Shown: positions 9,736 to 18,145 of the stretch, one piece after another
Layout: each line of letters begins with the position of its first letter
How positions within the stretch are numbered: the first letter of the stretch is position 1
Made by a program: the position numbers and the translations under genes
NCBI GenBank assembly: GCA_965655465.1
Contig: CBFHGY010000002.1
Location: 1-64,000 of the forward strand
Source: VMCP01 sp965655465
GTDB taxonomy: Bacteria > Bacteroidota > Bacteroidia > NS11-12g > UBA955
DNA length: 64,000 nucleotides
Reading direction: 5' to 3'
The notes under the pieces: generated by a model
Seen by the model: only the letters and a program-made list of their open reading frames with translations
Database searches by the model: none
What the model was told of the DNA's origin: nothing

Positions 9736-10336
9736 GAATCTGATTGTACCAAAAAGCAGGAACTTCGACAGGGTCTGTAGTTTTAGAACTGCGGCTAATA
9801 TGTCCTAATTGGATATTCAATTTGCGAATTTGCGCAATGATTCCCATTTCATTCCAACGGCCAATTACCTGGATGTAATTGCGGACCAATGGGGTATATC
9901 CATTGCATAATTCAGCGATTTCGGATTGTTCCGCAATGGCTGCATTTTTAAGCATTTCAAGATTTTCAAATTGAAAGCTAAGCGAACGGTAAACATCAAT
10001 TCGGTGGCGGCGCAAAGTGGTATTGCCTCTTTGCCAACGCTGTTCTGTTTCGCGGATTGAATTTCTTAAATCTCGAAAACTGTTTGAAATGGTTCCGCTG
10101 CAAATATGCCCTAATACCAGAGGCAAGCTATTCCCAAAAAAGCGGTTCAGACTCCCATCGGTTTGGGCTTGAGAATCATAAAACTGAATTTGTTTGGAAA
10201 GGTGTAAGATAGAAGAAAAGATTTCCTCTTTAGAAGGAACGGGAACGATACCTTGCGGTTTTTTTAGTCGGATGTGCTGGGCATCGCCATCGGCAAGGTC
10301 TAAGTCAAAGCGCGTATCATTGCGGTTCCAAGGCAT
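9736..10336 (-). CDS. N-terminal part of the gapped baseplate gene (about 200 aa before the gap)
   Basis: An ATG at 10336, 5 bp after the gp25 gene, opens a frame that enters the Ns after about 200 residues without meeting a stop. The protein starts MPWNRNDTRFDLDLADGD and then consists of amphipathic helices, with a Trp/Arg-rich segment near residues 95-115. I see no separate known domain. The most economical reading is that this is the N-terminus of the baseplate-J/gp6-like protein continued at 9725-6729, giving about 1200 residues plus whatever the gap hides. A separate small baseplate gene ending inside the gap cannot be excluded. Confidence 0.65.
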
Positions 10337-10341
10337 GGTTA

Positions 10342-10758
10342 TCAGTACTGGTTGGCTTCTTTAATGTAGAAGGGATACACATAGTTACCCCTTGTATTGG
10401 TATTGCGAATGGTAAAGGCCACATCGATATTAATGAGCCCTTTTTCGGCTTGAAGTTCGAAATTAACGGAATCTACAATAATCATGGTTTGAAACTGCAT
10501 TAATCCTTGGGTGATTTTTTCTTCTAAGGCTTTGAACGTAGCCGAATCTTGAGTTTCAAATAGCAATTCAGATAAATCGATACCAAAATCTTTATGATAC
10601 AATCGTTCTCCCGGCTTAGTCGACAAAATGGCCCGAATGCTCTGTTCAATATTGTCGATGCCGCTTACCAAACCGGTTTTACCCGTAGAAGGATTGATTT
10701 TAAATGGCTGTTTCAATCCTATTCCGAAAAAGGCTTTATTTTTTTGATCTGGGCTCAT
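10342..10758 (-). CDS. gp25-like baseplate wedge protein (138 aa)
   Basis: The protein contains TKPGERLYHKDFGIDL at residues about 46-61, the T-x-P-G-E-R-x-x-x-x-x-F-G motif of the gp25/TssE/IraD family, after a Gly-rich N-terminal strand (FFGIGLKQPF). The family forms the wedge arm that triggers sheath polymerisation. I chose the ATG at 10758 because it overlaps the PAAR stop codon as ATGA, while an in-frame start at 10782 would overlap the PAAR gene by 28 bp. The length fits the family (about 130-150 residues). The neighbours are PAAR and VgrG upstream and the large wedge gene downstream, as in Afp and PVC loci. Confidence 0.88.
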   Translation of the reverse strand: MSPDQKNKAFFGIGLKQPFKINPSTGKTGLVSGIDNIEQSIRAILSTKPGERLYHKDFGIDLSELLFETQDSATFKALEEKITQGLMQFQTMIIVDSVNFELQAEKGLINIDVAFTIRNTNTRGNYVYPFYIKEANQY

Positions 10759-11054
10759 CCTCCAATTAAAACGGTGGGACAAAGACTCATAACTTTTCCT
10801 CCGTGAGCGGTGGGGTCACCGAGTCTCGCAGCAGGCTTTCCGCCTATTTTTACGGTTGACGACCCTTTTGAAATCACATCAGGGGGACCTACGCAGATGC
10901 ACATATCCCCAACAACGGCAGCCGGAAGTCCACCGATTAAGACGGTTGGGGCGCCTGGACCTACAATGGGTCCGCCCACATGAGGAATCGGCACCAATGC
11001 GGGAGTTTGCATAGGGCACGTATGGAGATCAGTTATTCGAGCAGCTGGAGGCAT
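10755..11054 (-). CDS. PAAR-domain spike tip protein (99 aa)
   Basis: The whole 99-residue protein is one PAAR domain: MPPAARITDLHTC at the start, Pro/Gly-rich repeats with VLIGG occurring twice and VKIGG once, and GKPAARLGDPTAHGG near the end. His and Cys residues (H11, C13, C52 and C54 region, H86) are placed to bind a metal ion at the cone tip, as in known PAAR proteins. There is no C-terminal toxin extension, so it is a plain tip. It starts 5 bp after the VgrG-like gene, and its stop overlaps the gp25 start. Confidence 0.95.
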   Translation of the reverse strand: MPPAARITDLHTCPMQTPALVPIPHVGGPIVGPGAPTVLIGGLPAAVVGDMCICVGPPDVISKGSSTVKIGGKPAARLGDPTAHGGKVMSLCPTVLIGG

Positions 11055-11059
11055 AATAG

Positions 11060-12823
11060 TTAGTTTATTTTTACGAGTGCGCCTTTAATCGTCATCATTC
11101 CAGAGGCAGAAACTTCGGCGCTTGCTTTTCCTGCCATTTTAAGTGTTGTTTTCGCTTGTCCATCGATTTGGAGTCCTGCTATTTTAACGGGTCCTGCATC
11201 GGCGGTTATTTTAATTCCTTTAGTCGCTTTTAAGGAAATTTCTTTCATGGTTTTTAGGGTGATACCCGAACTTCCCAATTCAATGGAATTGCCGTTTTTG
11301 TCCTTAAGGGTTATCCCTTTTGCATCATCCATTAATATTGAATTTCCTCCGGGTGTCTTCAACGTTAAGTTTTTCTTGGCATCATCAAATTCAATAATAA
11401 CCTTCTTTTTTGATTGTATGATGCGTTTATCGTTGGCAGCAGTAATTTTTTCAGGCGCTGTATTCGATTTGTTGTAAAGGGTACCGAGAATTACGGGTTG
11501 CGCGGGATCTCCATCTAAGAAGGAAACCACCACTTCATCGCCTTTTTCGGGGACAAAAAAGATGCCTCGGTTTTTTCCTGCATCTGGGAAGCTCAGTCGA
11601 GCCCAAAATAATGCATCGGATCCAAATACGGGCAGTTTAACTTGTATGCGTTGCTGACCTTCTGGGTCACCGTCTAATTTTGTAACTTCTCCCAATTGAA
11701 GGCCGTGCGAAAAGCCTACATACGAGGCGATGCTATCGTTATGGATATAGGGATGTTTTTCAAAATGGGTTTTTTCATCCATTCCAAATTCAAAAATGGT
11801 GATGAATTGCCCATCAAAAACTTGGTGCTCAATTCCAGAAACGAAGAATTTTCCTGCTAATTTTCCCAGCCCTTTTACTTCGATGATATCGCTTAACACG
11901 GGAGTTGTATCTCCAGCTACGGTAATGGAACCTCTTTGTGAGGCCAAGTACGAGCGTATCACTTTGGCATTCAATACTTCCTTAAATTGGTTGGCATTTT
12001 GTATGCCGGCGGTAGTGATTCCCGTATCGTCGGCAGGTTTTGCAAAGGCTTGTATTTTTGCGAATGGCAATGCACTGGGTGTTGCTAATTTGCTGCTTTC
12101 GCTAGATTTTCCAGTTTTTACAGATCCCGTTTTAAAATCCCAATGGGTCTCCGCAAATTTCGCAATCGTAAATTCTCCCGTAGTTTGGGATTCGAATGCA
12201 AGTACATCAACGCCATAAGAGTACGTGGCGGTTGCCGCAGCAGAGAGTTTAGGTTCTTTAACGGCTACTTCCGCATCGGCATTGCAAACCAAAAGGCCAT
12301 TGGCATCGGCCCGCATGAGGGTGAAATCCCAATCTGAAATGCCATACTGTACCAATTTTTCATGGGTGATTGTACACGTATCGACCTTGGCGGTTAAGCC
12401 AGCAGTTTTGCCAATTATTTCTTTGATGATGGCATCGTCTTTTTTCTTGAGGAAAACATCGGTTTTTCTGCCTTTGGTCATGCCTATAGCTTTGTCTAAA
12501 CATTCGATGTGAACGAGACTCTTTTTATGAACGATTTGGGTAGAAACACCAGAAATAATGCCTTTATAAATTTGTTTTAGGGATTTAGAATCGCCCCCAA
12601 CCTTAATAATTACATCGTCGCCGATATTGAAGGTGTTTTCTTCAAAAAGGCTGAATTTTTGTAGAGAAACATCGCCATCGTTAATGGAAATTTGAGCACG
12701 TGCAATTTTATTGATGCGTTTTTCTACGCGAATTTCCTGCACATGAGCCGAGAGCTTAGACACCTTGCCTTTGATGGAAATTTCAACGGTAACGGTTTCG
12801 TTATCTTTAGTCGTTGTGGCCAT
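11060..12823 (-). CDS. VgrG-like spike protein (587 aa)
   Basis: This 587-residue protein has the VgrG/Afp8 order. A gp27-like hub occupies roughly residues 10-350. An OB-fold gp5-like part (about 370-470) includes QRIQVKLPVFGSDALFWARL and the FFVPEKGDEVVVSFLDGDP strand typical of VgrG. A C-terminal beta-prism runs from about 490 to 587, with repeated short strands rich in Lys, Gly and Ile. In the assembled system a trimer forms the spike below the tube and carries the PAAR tip encoded next. No effector domain is fused to the C-terminus. It starts 3 bp after the LysM gene. Confidence 0.93.
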   Translation of the reverse strand: MATTTKDNETVTVEISIKGKVSKLSAHVQEIRVEKRINKIARAQISINDGDVSLQKFSLFEENTFNIGDDVIIKVGGDSKSLKQIYKGIISGVSTQIVHKKSLVHIECLDKAIGMTKGRKTDVFLKKKDDAIIKEIIGKTAGLTAKVDTCTITHEKLVQYGISDWDFTLMRADANGLLVCNADAEVAVKEPKLSAAATATYSYGVDVLAFESQTTGEFTIAKFAETHWDFKTGSVKTGKSSESSKLATPSALPFAKIQAFAKPADDTGITTAGIQNANQFKEVLNAKVIRSYLASQRGSITVAGDTTPVLSDIIEVKGLGKLAGKFFVSGIEHQVFDGQFITIFEFGMDEKTHFEKHPYIHNDSIASYVGFSHGLQLGEVTKLDGDPEGQQRIQVKLPVFGSDALFWARLSFPDAGKNRGIFFVPEKGDEVVVSFLDGDPAQPVILGTLYNKSNTAPEKITAANDKRIIQSKKKVIIEFDDAKKNLTLKTPGGNSILMDDAKGITLKDKNGNSIELGSSGITLKTMKEISLKATKGIKITADAGPVKIAGLQIDGQAKTTLKMAGKASAEVSASGMMTIKGALVKIN

Positions 12824-12826
12824 AGG

Positions 12827-13564
12827 TTATTTAAGGGGTGGAAAGTATAATTGGGTTCCTGGACTTAATTTGCGGAGGGATTTTATGCCGTTTATTTTGG
12901 CAATTTCGACGTAATATTTTTTATCACCGTAAATATTTTCGCATAAATGGGGAAGGGTATCTCCATCTTGAACTTCTACCATGTGACTAATATCTGGGGA
13001 CTGTCGGCCTTGTGCGGTTAGCATTTTTTTTGCCGAAATCACTTCAAGGAATTCGGCTTGGATATTGGCTCGCGTGGGTTCTCCTTTTTCGTTAAATCGC
13101 CCATAAACCACGTGAAATTCTTTTAGAGCGGTATTCATTTTGAGGGTTTTTCCCCAAGAAAGTTTAAGGTAATTGGGTCGATGAGAGGAGGAATTATAGC
13201 CCACAAGAGCTTCAAATATTTCCATTCTTTCAGACAGGGTTTTCTTACTTTCTTTAACAGGTATGCCAGTATCTTCGGTATAGGTATAAAGGGGTTCGGC
13301 GGAGGGGTCAATGACCAATTCTACATTGACCAACCGGGGTTTTGTAGCAATAAATTTGGGGTTAATACCGGAATAGCCAATTGGCTGCGAAAGATTGTAA
13401 TTGTGTGCGGTGCCAATTTTCAAGGAACTAGGATTGAAGGGAAATCGATAGAGCATGACTTTACTATCGAACACGGTAGCGCCTTTTTGAGGTTTTACCG
13501 CTTTGCTACAATCTACGTCTTCATAAGCCGCAATTTCGAAGTAGTTGAAGTTCGTTTCCGACAT
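12827..13564 (-). CDS. LysM-containing spike/tube adaptor protein (Afp7-like, 245 aa)
   Basis: A C-terminal LysM domain covers residues about 195-243, with VQDGDTLPHLCENIYGD at its start and the ending SPGTQLYFPPLK. The N-terminal 190 residues contain YRFPFNPSSLKIG, found in Afp7/gp53-type adaptors of contractile systems. In Afp and PVC the matching protein joins the tube to the VgrG hub. It lies between the DUF5908 peptide gene and the VgrG gene. In this setting LysM more likely mediates protein contacts in the baseplate than peptidoglycan binding, which is inference from the family. Confidence 0.9.
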   Translation of the reverse strand: MSETNFNYFEIAAYEDVDCSKAVKPQKGATVFDSKVMLYRFPFNPSSLKIGTAHNYNLSQPIGYSGINPKFIATKPRLVNVELVIDPSAEPLYTYTEDTGIPVKESKKTLSERMEIFEALVGYNSSSHRPNYLKLSWGKTLKMNTALKEFHVVYGRFNEKGEPTRANIQAEFLEVISAKKMLTAQGRQSPDISHMVEVQDGDTLPHLCENIYGDKKYYVEIAKINGIKSLRKLSPGTQLYFPPLK

Positions 13565-13575
13565 ACCACTCGAAG

Positions 13576-13770
13576 TTAATGTTTATTCTGTTTCCTATGG
13601 TATTGTTCTAGTTTTCGATCTACTAAATCGGCTAATTCGACCTTTAAATCAGACAGTTTTTCTTCAAGATCATGGGTTTTTACCGATTTTTCTCCTTTGT
13701 CATCTGTGTGGGTTGGCATTGAATTCGAAGATAGAGAGGCTTTGATAACCAATTTCTTTATTTCTGTCAT
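13576..13770 (-). CDS. DUF5908 small protein (64 aa)
   Basis: The N-terminus MTEIKKLVIKASL matches the short conserved strand of DUF5908, a family of small proteins found almost only in Bacteroidetes eCIS loci. The rest is charged and probably helical (residues about 30-60). I chose the ATG at 13770 because the conserved block begins there, whereas the upstream in-frame start at 13785 adds five residues without similarity. The gene sits between the second tube gene and the LysM gene, the position of Afp6. Its structural role is not known to me. Confidence 0.75.
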   Translation of the reverse strand: MTEIKKLVIKASLSSNSMPTHTDDKGEKSVKTHDLEEKLSDLKVELADLVDRKLEQYHRKQNKH

Positions 13771-13794
13771 AAGGCATTTTTTCAAATGTACGGG

Positions 13795-14334
13795 TTACAA
13801 ACTAAGTTCTTTCTTAGCAGTAGTGTAAATATCTTTTGATTTCATCCCACTGGTATTTACCTGTTTGAAGGTATCATAGTTTAGGGTGATTTCTTCCATG
13901 ATAATGGATTGACCGTTCATTGCATCGAAGCCGGAGGTTTGCCAAGAAACGGGATAGGTATTATAGAAAAACCACGATTGTTCAGGATCGTGGTCGGCAT
14001 TTAAGGCGGTTACCACTAAGGGTATGGGTATGCGCCTGTTTTCGGTAATATTTTCTTCAAACCATTCTAATAGGTCGAAGAATCCCGACTTTTCGAGGGG
14101 AGATTTTGAATTGGGAACGATAAGTCCCCTTCGCAGTACGAGGTTGCCCTCTTTGGTGCGAAGGGGAGACTTAACTTCCACGGTGTTTTCGCCTTCCATC
14201 TTAGTTTCAAATTCCCATTTTTTACTTATGCCATCAATTTTTTGAAAGCGGCCTTGGAGTGATTTTGCTTTTTTGGTTAAAATGAAATCAACTCTAAAAT
14301 GGAATCCTACTAAAGGAAGATCGATCGCACTCAT
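13795..14334 (-). CDS. tube protein, Afp5-like paralogue (179 aa)
   Basis: This protein belongs to the gp19-type tail tube family. The N-terminus LPLVGFHFRVDF aligns in layout with LPRFHFRVTF of the neighbouring 143-residue tube protein, and the ending YDTFKQVN matches tube C-terminal strands. It is about 35 residues longer than the main tube protein and has a longer internal loop region (about residues 60-100). In Afp and PVC the second tube-like protein (Afp5) sits between the main tube and the spike, which suits its place before the LysM gene. It is separated from the first tube gene by 11 bp. Confidence 0.88.
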   Translation of the reverse strand: MSAIDLPLVGFHFRVDFILTKKAKSLQGRFQKIDGISKKWEFETKMEGENTVEVKSPLRTKEGNLVLRRGLIVPNSKSPLEKSGFFDLLEWFEENITENRRIPIPLVVTALNADHDPEQSWFFYNTYPVSWQTSGFDAMNGQSIIMEEITLNYDTFKQVNTSGMKSKDIYTTAKKELSL

Positions 14335-14345
14335 TAATTATTCAA

Positions 14346-14777
14346 TTAAGCAAGTGATAAACCTTCGTGTACCAATGTAATGGACTCAACAGCCACTTCA
14401 CTAGCATCAGACTTTAAGTCTGGGTTTTCAACTTTCTTAGGCCATGCGTTGGTTAGCGCCCATGTCATGATTGGTGAATGGGTTTCATCTAGTAACTCGA
14501 TGGTAACGGTTTTACGCAATGGCGTATTCATTTCCACAGAATTGTACCAATCCCAATAGGCTTGGTCGCTATCAAAAACACCTTTCTTTATCACGATATC
14601 GCCGAACTTTCTTAACCCACTCATCTTTTGGGTACTGAAAAGTACGCTGGCACCGTCGCGGTACTCAATTACATCAAGTTCGGTGTTCAAACCGGTAACT
14701 TCACTGCAGTTAATTACCGTGCTGTCGAAGGTTACACGGAAGTGAAACCTTGGTAATGGATAATTTGGATCTGCCAT
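14346..14777 (-). CDS. main inner tube protein (Afp1/gp19-like, 143 aa)
   Basis: The length of 143 residues, the N-terminal LPRFHFRVTFD strand, the VTGLNTELDVIEYRDG segment and the ending ESITLVHEGLSLA are typical of Hcp/gp19-like tube proteins of contractile injection systems. Stacked hexamers of it form the rigid tube inside the sheath. The gene follows the sheath gene directly (42-bp gap), as in other eCIS loci, and probably shares the promoter found upstream of the sheath gene. Confidence 0.92.
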   Translation of the reverse strand: MADPNYPLPRFHFRVTFDSTVINCSEVTGLNTELDVIEYRDGASVLFSTQKMSGLRKFGDIVIKKGVFDSDQAYWDWYNSVEMNTPLRKTVTIELLDETHSPIMTWALTNAWPKKVENPDLKSDASEVAVESITLVHEGLSLA

Positions 14778-14819
14778 AATTATATTTTTTTAACGTTTTT
14801 TTAAACTGTTAGGTTAGAC

Positions 14820-16688
14820 TTAAGATTCTTGTAATTTGTGTGAGAATTTCAAAACGATGAATTCAGCTGGACGAACAACCGCCATACCGATCTCAATGTT
14901 CATGCGACCTTCAAGAATATCAACGCTAGACATGGTTGTGCCTAAACCGATATTCACAAAGAATGCTTGATCGGCACTTGCACCGGCCATTGCTCCCGCT
15001 TTCCACAGGTTGGTAAGGTAGTTTTCAATCATTGCTTTCACACGGATCCAGGTGGATGCATCGTTTGGTTCGAATACCGCCCAACCTGTTGCATTGCGAA
15101 CGCTATCTTCAACCATATTGAAGAAACGACGCACTGGTACATAACGCCACTCGTTGTCGTTTCCTGCTAAGGTACGAGCTCCCCATACTAGGGTTCCTTT
15201 TCCTGTGAATGAGCGAATTGCGTTAACACTTTTTCCGCTAATTACATCTACGTTAAGATCTTCTTGCGCACGATCGTCGATTTTGATAATTGGACGAGAA
15301 ACGCCTGCTAGACTTACGTTAGCGGGAGCTTTCCATACTCCACGTTGGTTATCTACCATGGCGTAAACACCGGCAATAGCACCTGAAGGGGTAATTTTAG
15401 AAAGTTCTTTGTAGATTTCGTTTACGATGTTTTGCAATAATGGATTGTAATCGTATGCGATTTTACCCAAATTGATTTTAATAGAATCGGCATCTTCTAA
15501 AATGCTATCCAATACAGAACGCAATTCTGCACCAATATGGTAAGCGGTATCTTTGGTTAACTTGTTTTTAAGTGCGTCACCTTCAGCATTCGCAATTGCA
15601 GGCATTGGGATGGCTTCACCTAAATCTAATGTTGGGAATTGGTCGGCTGCAAAAGCTCCAGCACCCACTGCTGCGTCAAAACTAGCAAATGACTTAAGCA
15701 AGGTAGAGAATTTAGAACTTGCATTTACTTTAACGCCCATTTCATTGGCAATAGCAGCGCTATTGAAGAAAGAAGTTGCGAAATCGTAAAGGGCTTTAAA
15801 TTGCTCGCCTAAGTAGGTAGTTGCTCCCGCATAGTTTGCCTCTTCGCCGCTGATGTTATCCAATAAATCGGTTAAAGCTGCTTTGTAGTTCTTCTCGTTA
15901 GAAAATTCTTTAACACGAGCATGGTCTGTTACCGACATGTTCAGGTTTTTCACCGAAATGGGGTGTGAACAGATTTCTTCTAAACGCTTGTCTTCACCGT
16001 TAACCTGAATTTTGATGGTTTCATGGTTGTATTTGTGTGGCAGTGCATTATAAACCCAAGGGTAATAAGCAGCACCATATTTAAGGTTGTTTACCCCTAC
16101 ACCGTTACGGAAATTCAAAACGATGTCTTTGTCTTTACGGTTTACGAATCCTTCGAATACATCTAACACGGCAAAGCGATTTTGCATCTCAGCACATTGC
16201 ATCAACATTTGTTGTTGCAAGCTGTAGCATTCATCCGCTTTCTTTAATAACACCGCGTCAGGACTCGCAAGAATAGTAGGTTGATTTTCGCGTTTTACGG
16301 CGTTCATACCTTCTTGCAACTGATCGTAGTCGATATCGTCGTTATAATCACCTACAGAAACGATATAACATTCGCCACCGCCATTAGAGAAAAACAAACG
16401 TACGGTATCGTACATGAAAAATTGTTTGTCAAGTTTGATGTTTTCAACTTGCAATGACGCGTTCAAGGAAACATTTATTTCTTGAGGGATATATCCTCCA
16501 CCAAAGAAATCTACGTAATCCAACATGGATGTAATGTGAACGGCTTCGTGTTTCACACTTGCACCACCTTTGATAGCCTTTTGGGTGTATCCAACGAAAG
16601 CCGGTACCGCAGTAGGTACTTGGCCAACGGAAGGAGGTAGGGTAGAAATTTCTTCTACATACACACCCGGAGTTTTGTAATTTGCCAT
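14820..16688 (-). CDS. contractile sheath protein (622 aa)
   Basis: The N-terminus YKTPGVYVEEISTLPPSV is the classic start of phage and eCIS sheath proteins. The C-terminal quarter has the conserved sheath core, with GKGTLVWGARTLAGNDNEWRY (split here as GKGTLVWGARTLAG then NDNEWRY), a V-R-R-F-x-N-M-V-E-D-S helix and the ending PAEFIVLKFSHKL. A large insertion of about 300 residues in the middle probably forms the outer domain. Only one sheath gene is present, whereas Afp has three. Its own promoter-like element lies upstream at 16734-16741. The protein polymerises around the tube and contracts to drive it forward. Confidence 0.96.
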   Translation of the reverse strand: MANYKTPGVYVEEISTLPPSVGQVPTAVPAFVGYTQKAIKGGASVKHEAVHITSMLDYVDFFGGGYIPQEINVSLNASLQVENIKLDKQFFMYDTVRLFFSNGGGECYIVSVGDYNDDIDYDQLQEGMNAVKRENQPTILASPDAVLLKKADECYSLQQQMLMQCAEMQNRFAVLDVFEGFVNRKDKDIVLNFRNGVGVNNLKYGAAYYPWVYNALPHKYNHETIKIQVNGEDKRLEEICSHPISVKNLNMSVTDHARVKEFSNEKNYKAALTDLLDNISGEEANYAGATTYLGEQFKALYDFATSFFNSAAIANEMGVKVNASSKFSTLLKSFASFDAAVGAGAFAADQFPTLDLGEAIPMPAIANAEGDALKNKLTKDTAYHIGAELRSVLDSILEDADSIKINLGKIAYDYNPLLQNIVNEIYKELSKITPSGAIAGVYAMVDNQRGVWKAPANVSLAGVSRPIIKIDDRAQEDLNVDVISGKSVNAIRSFTGKGTLVWGARTLAGNDNEWRYVPVRRFFNMVEDSVRNATGWAVFEPNDASTWIRVKAMIENYLTNLWKAGAMAGASADQAFFVNIGLGTTMSSVDILEGRMNIEIGMAVVRPAEFIVLKFSHKLQES

Positions 16689-16733
16689 TTTTTAAATTAT
16701 TGTTTTGTTATACTAATTATTTTCGATCTATGG

Positions 16734-16741
16734 CAAATCTA
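16734..16741 (-). promoter_or_regulatory. internal promoter (-7 element) for the sheath/tube genes
   Basis: On the minus strand this reads TAGATTTG, an exact match to the Bacteroidetes -7 consensus TAnnTTTG. It lies in the 58-bp gap between the 276-residue gene and the sheath gene and would give a leader of about 40 bases. I see no clear -33 TTTG. It could supply extra transcripts for the most abundant structural parts. Confidence 0.45.
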
Positions 16742-16746
16742 TAGGA

Positions 16747-17577
16747 TCAGTATTTTATTTCACGTAATAAAATATACTTGTGTGGATAAGTAGGATGGGT
16801 GGTGAGGTCATTTAAAGAGAATTTGGATGCCTTGCATTTTAATCGCACAGAATCTTCTCCTTCGTAACTCCCTTTGCAGTAGCAGTTTATGTCAGATAAT
16901 GCGGAGAGTGCTATCTCCTCTTTTGAGATGAAAAATGTGTAATCGTCGTTTTCCACGTCTAATTCGCTGAAGTGAACCTTATCGGTATCTTCATGGATAG
17001 AAGTAGGCATTCCCTCGGCAGGATGTGACTCTTTCACCACATAACAAATGTGGTACTTTTTCTCCTCACAAAGAAATCTAATTTGATGCGCCGACTTATT
17101 TTTTAATTGTGAGAAAAATGCTTGTGGTTTAGCAATCAGAACATGCAAAACTCCCATCTTTTGGTAGGGTTTCGGCAATGCAATGGCTTTGACTTTTTCT
17201 CTTATTTCTGAATGATTAAATAATATTTCTTGATTGATGCTTTCAGTACCTAGAATATCGGTGTAATAGTGGTGCTGTGTGTAATGTATTGGAGAATCGT
17301 CTATTTCCGTATATAAGGCATAGCTCAAATCGTTAATTCCTATATAAATAGAAAGTTCGATTGCCGAAGAAGTAGGAACTATCATTGGCTGGCCTGGATT
17401 ATTGGGATCTTCTTCTATAGATATAATGAGCCGGTTTTGCCACATTTTCCAAACACACCGGTGATTCCTTAGCCAAGTTTGTGAATTTTCGCTAGGAAAG
17501 AAGGCTAAACAGTCCATATACCCCGACCTAAATACAGGATGCGTACTTTCTATTTGTAACCAGGGGATATACCTCAT
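16747..17577 (-). CDS. unknown eCIS-locus protein (276 aa)
   Basis: I do not recognise a family. The protein has no signal peptide and no membrane segment. It is mixed alpha/beta, with many aromatic residues and a run of His near residues 97-103 (THQHHYYT-like, seen as YTQHHYYTD). The last 60 residues include a Cys pair (CYCKG) and a Tyr/Lys-rich end. Its start overlaps the stop of the DUF4255 gene as ATGA, so it is translationally coupled to a tail-terminator gene and precedes the sheath gene. A cap or tube-end role is possible, but nothing in the sequence proves it. Base composition and style match its neighbours. Confidence 0.7.
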   Translation of the reverse strand: MRYIPWLQIESTHPVFRSGYMDCLAFFPSENSQTWLRNHRCVWKMWQNRLIISIEEDPNNPGQPMIVPTSSAIELSIYIGINDLSYALYTEIDDSPIHYTQHHYYTDILGTESINQEILFNHSEIREKVKAIALPKPYQKMGVLHVLIAKPQAFFSQLKNKSAHQIRFLCEEKKYHICYVVKESHPAEGMPTSIHEDTDKVHFSELDVENDDYTFFISKEEIALSALSDINCYCKGSYEGEDSVRLKCKASKFSLNDLTTHPTYPHKYILLREIKY

Positions 17578-18140
17578 TTTCTTTGTAAATTAGGAGCAAT
17601 TCCGCTAATCGCTGGAGTGGTTCGTTCAAAACCAGCGGATCTAAATACAGGGATTAATGAGATTTTATAATATAAATGGGGCAAAAGCTTGGAACCCACG
17701 GTTCCCCATAAATTGCTCAGTTCGCGTTCTTCCAAATTATTCAACTCCACAGAAAGTGAATCAATTTGGGAGGGCAAATCACTTATATTTGAACTGTTGA
17801 GAGTAGGATTGGAAACAAAATAATTGAGAATAGAATTAATATACTTTACCCCATCTGGGTATTGTTTTCCAGAGAAATTGGCGGCAAAAAGTACATGCGC
17901 ATGGAATAGTCTAGGACCCGATTCGGAAGCGAGGCCTCTGTAACCGCCCGCTCGATTCATGGTGCGGTCTTCTTCAATACGGATTAATTGCAGGTGAATT
18001 TGATTTTCAGTTTGAAGCGCTTTGCCCCCGGCAATATCCATTAAATTGGAAAATACCAGTATATCTTCGGGCGTATTCAATTGGTATTTTAAATGCGCAT
18101 TCAGTTCTTCACAAAGGGCGTTTAAAACATCATAGACCAT
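17574..18140 (-). CDS. DUF4255 tail terminator protein (Afp16-like, 188 aa)
   Basis: The protein starts MVYDVLNALCEELNAHL and contains VLFSNLMDI-type and HVLFAANFSGKQYPDG segments, followed by a helix-rich end with W-G-x-x-G-S-K-L-x-P-x-L-Y-Y-K-I-S-L-I-P. This is the pattern of DUF4255 proteins (Pvc16_N), which cap the distal end of sheath and tube in PVC/Afp particles. It is the second gene of the minus-strand train, after the small membrane protein gene (5-bp gap). Confidence 0.85.
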   Translation of the reverse strand: MVYDVLNALCEELNAHLKYQLNTPEDILVFSNLMDIAGGKALQTENQIHLQLIRIEEDRTMNRAGGYRGLASESGPRLFHAHVLFAANFSGKQYPDGVKYINSILNYFVSNPTLNSSNISDLPSQIDSLSVELNNLEERELSNLWGTVGSKLLPHLYYKISLIPVFRSAGFERTTPAISGIAPNLQRK

Positions 18141-18145
18141 AACGA

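Noticed and set aside
6729..10336. Frameshifted or split baseplate pseudogene
   Set aside because: The break coincides exactly with the run of Ns, so missing sequence explains it without any mutation.
9736..15000. Type VI secretion system interpretation (VgrG, PAAR, tube, gp25)
   Set aside because: TssJ, TssL, TssM, TssA and ClpV are absent. The ATPase is of the Afp15 kind and the sheath is one long protein rather than TssB/TssC.
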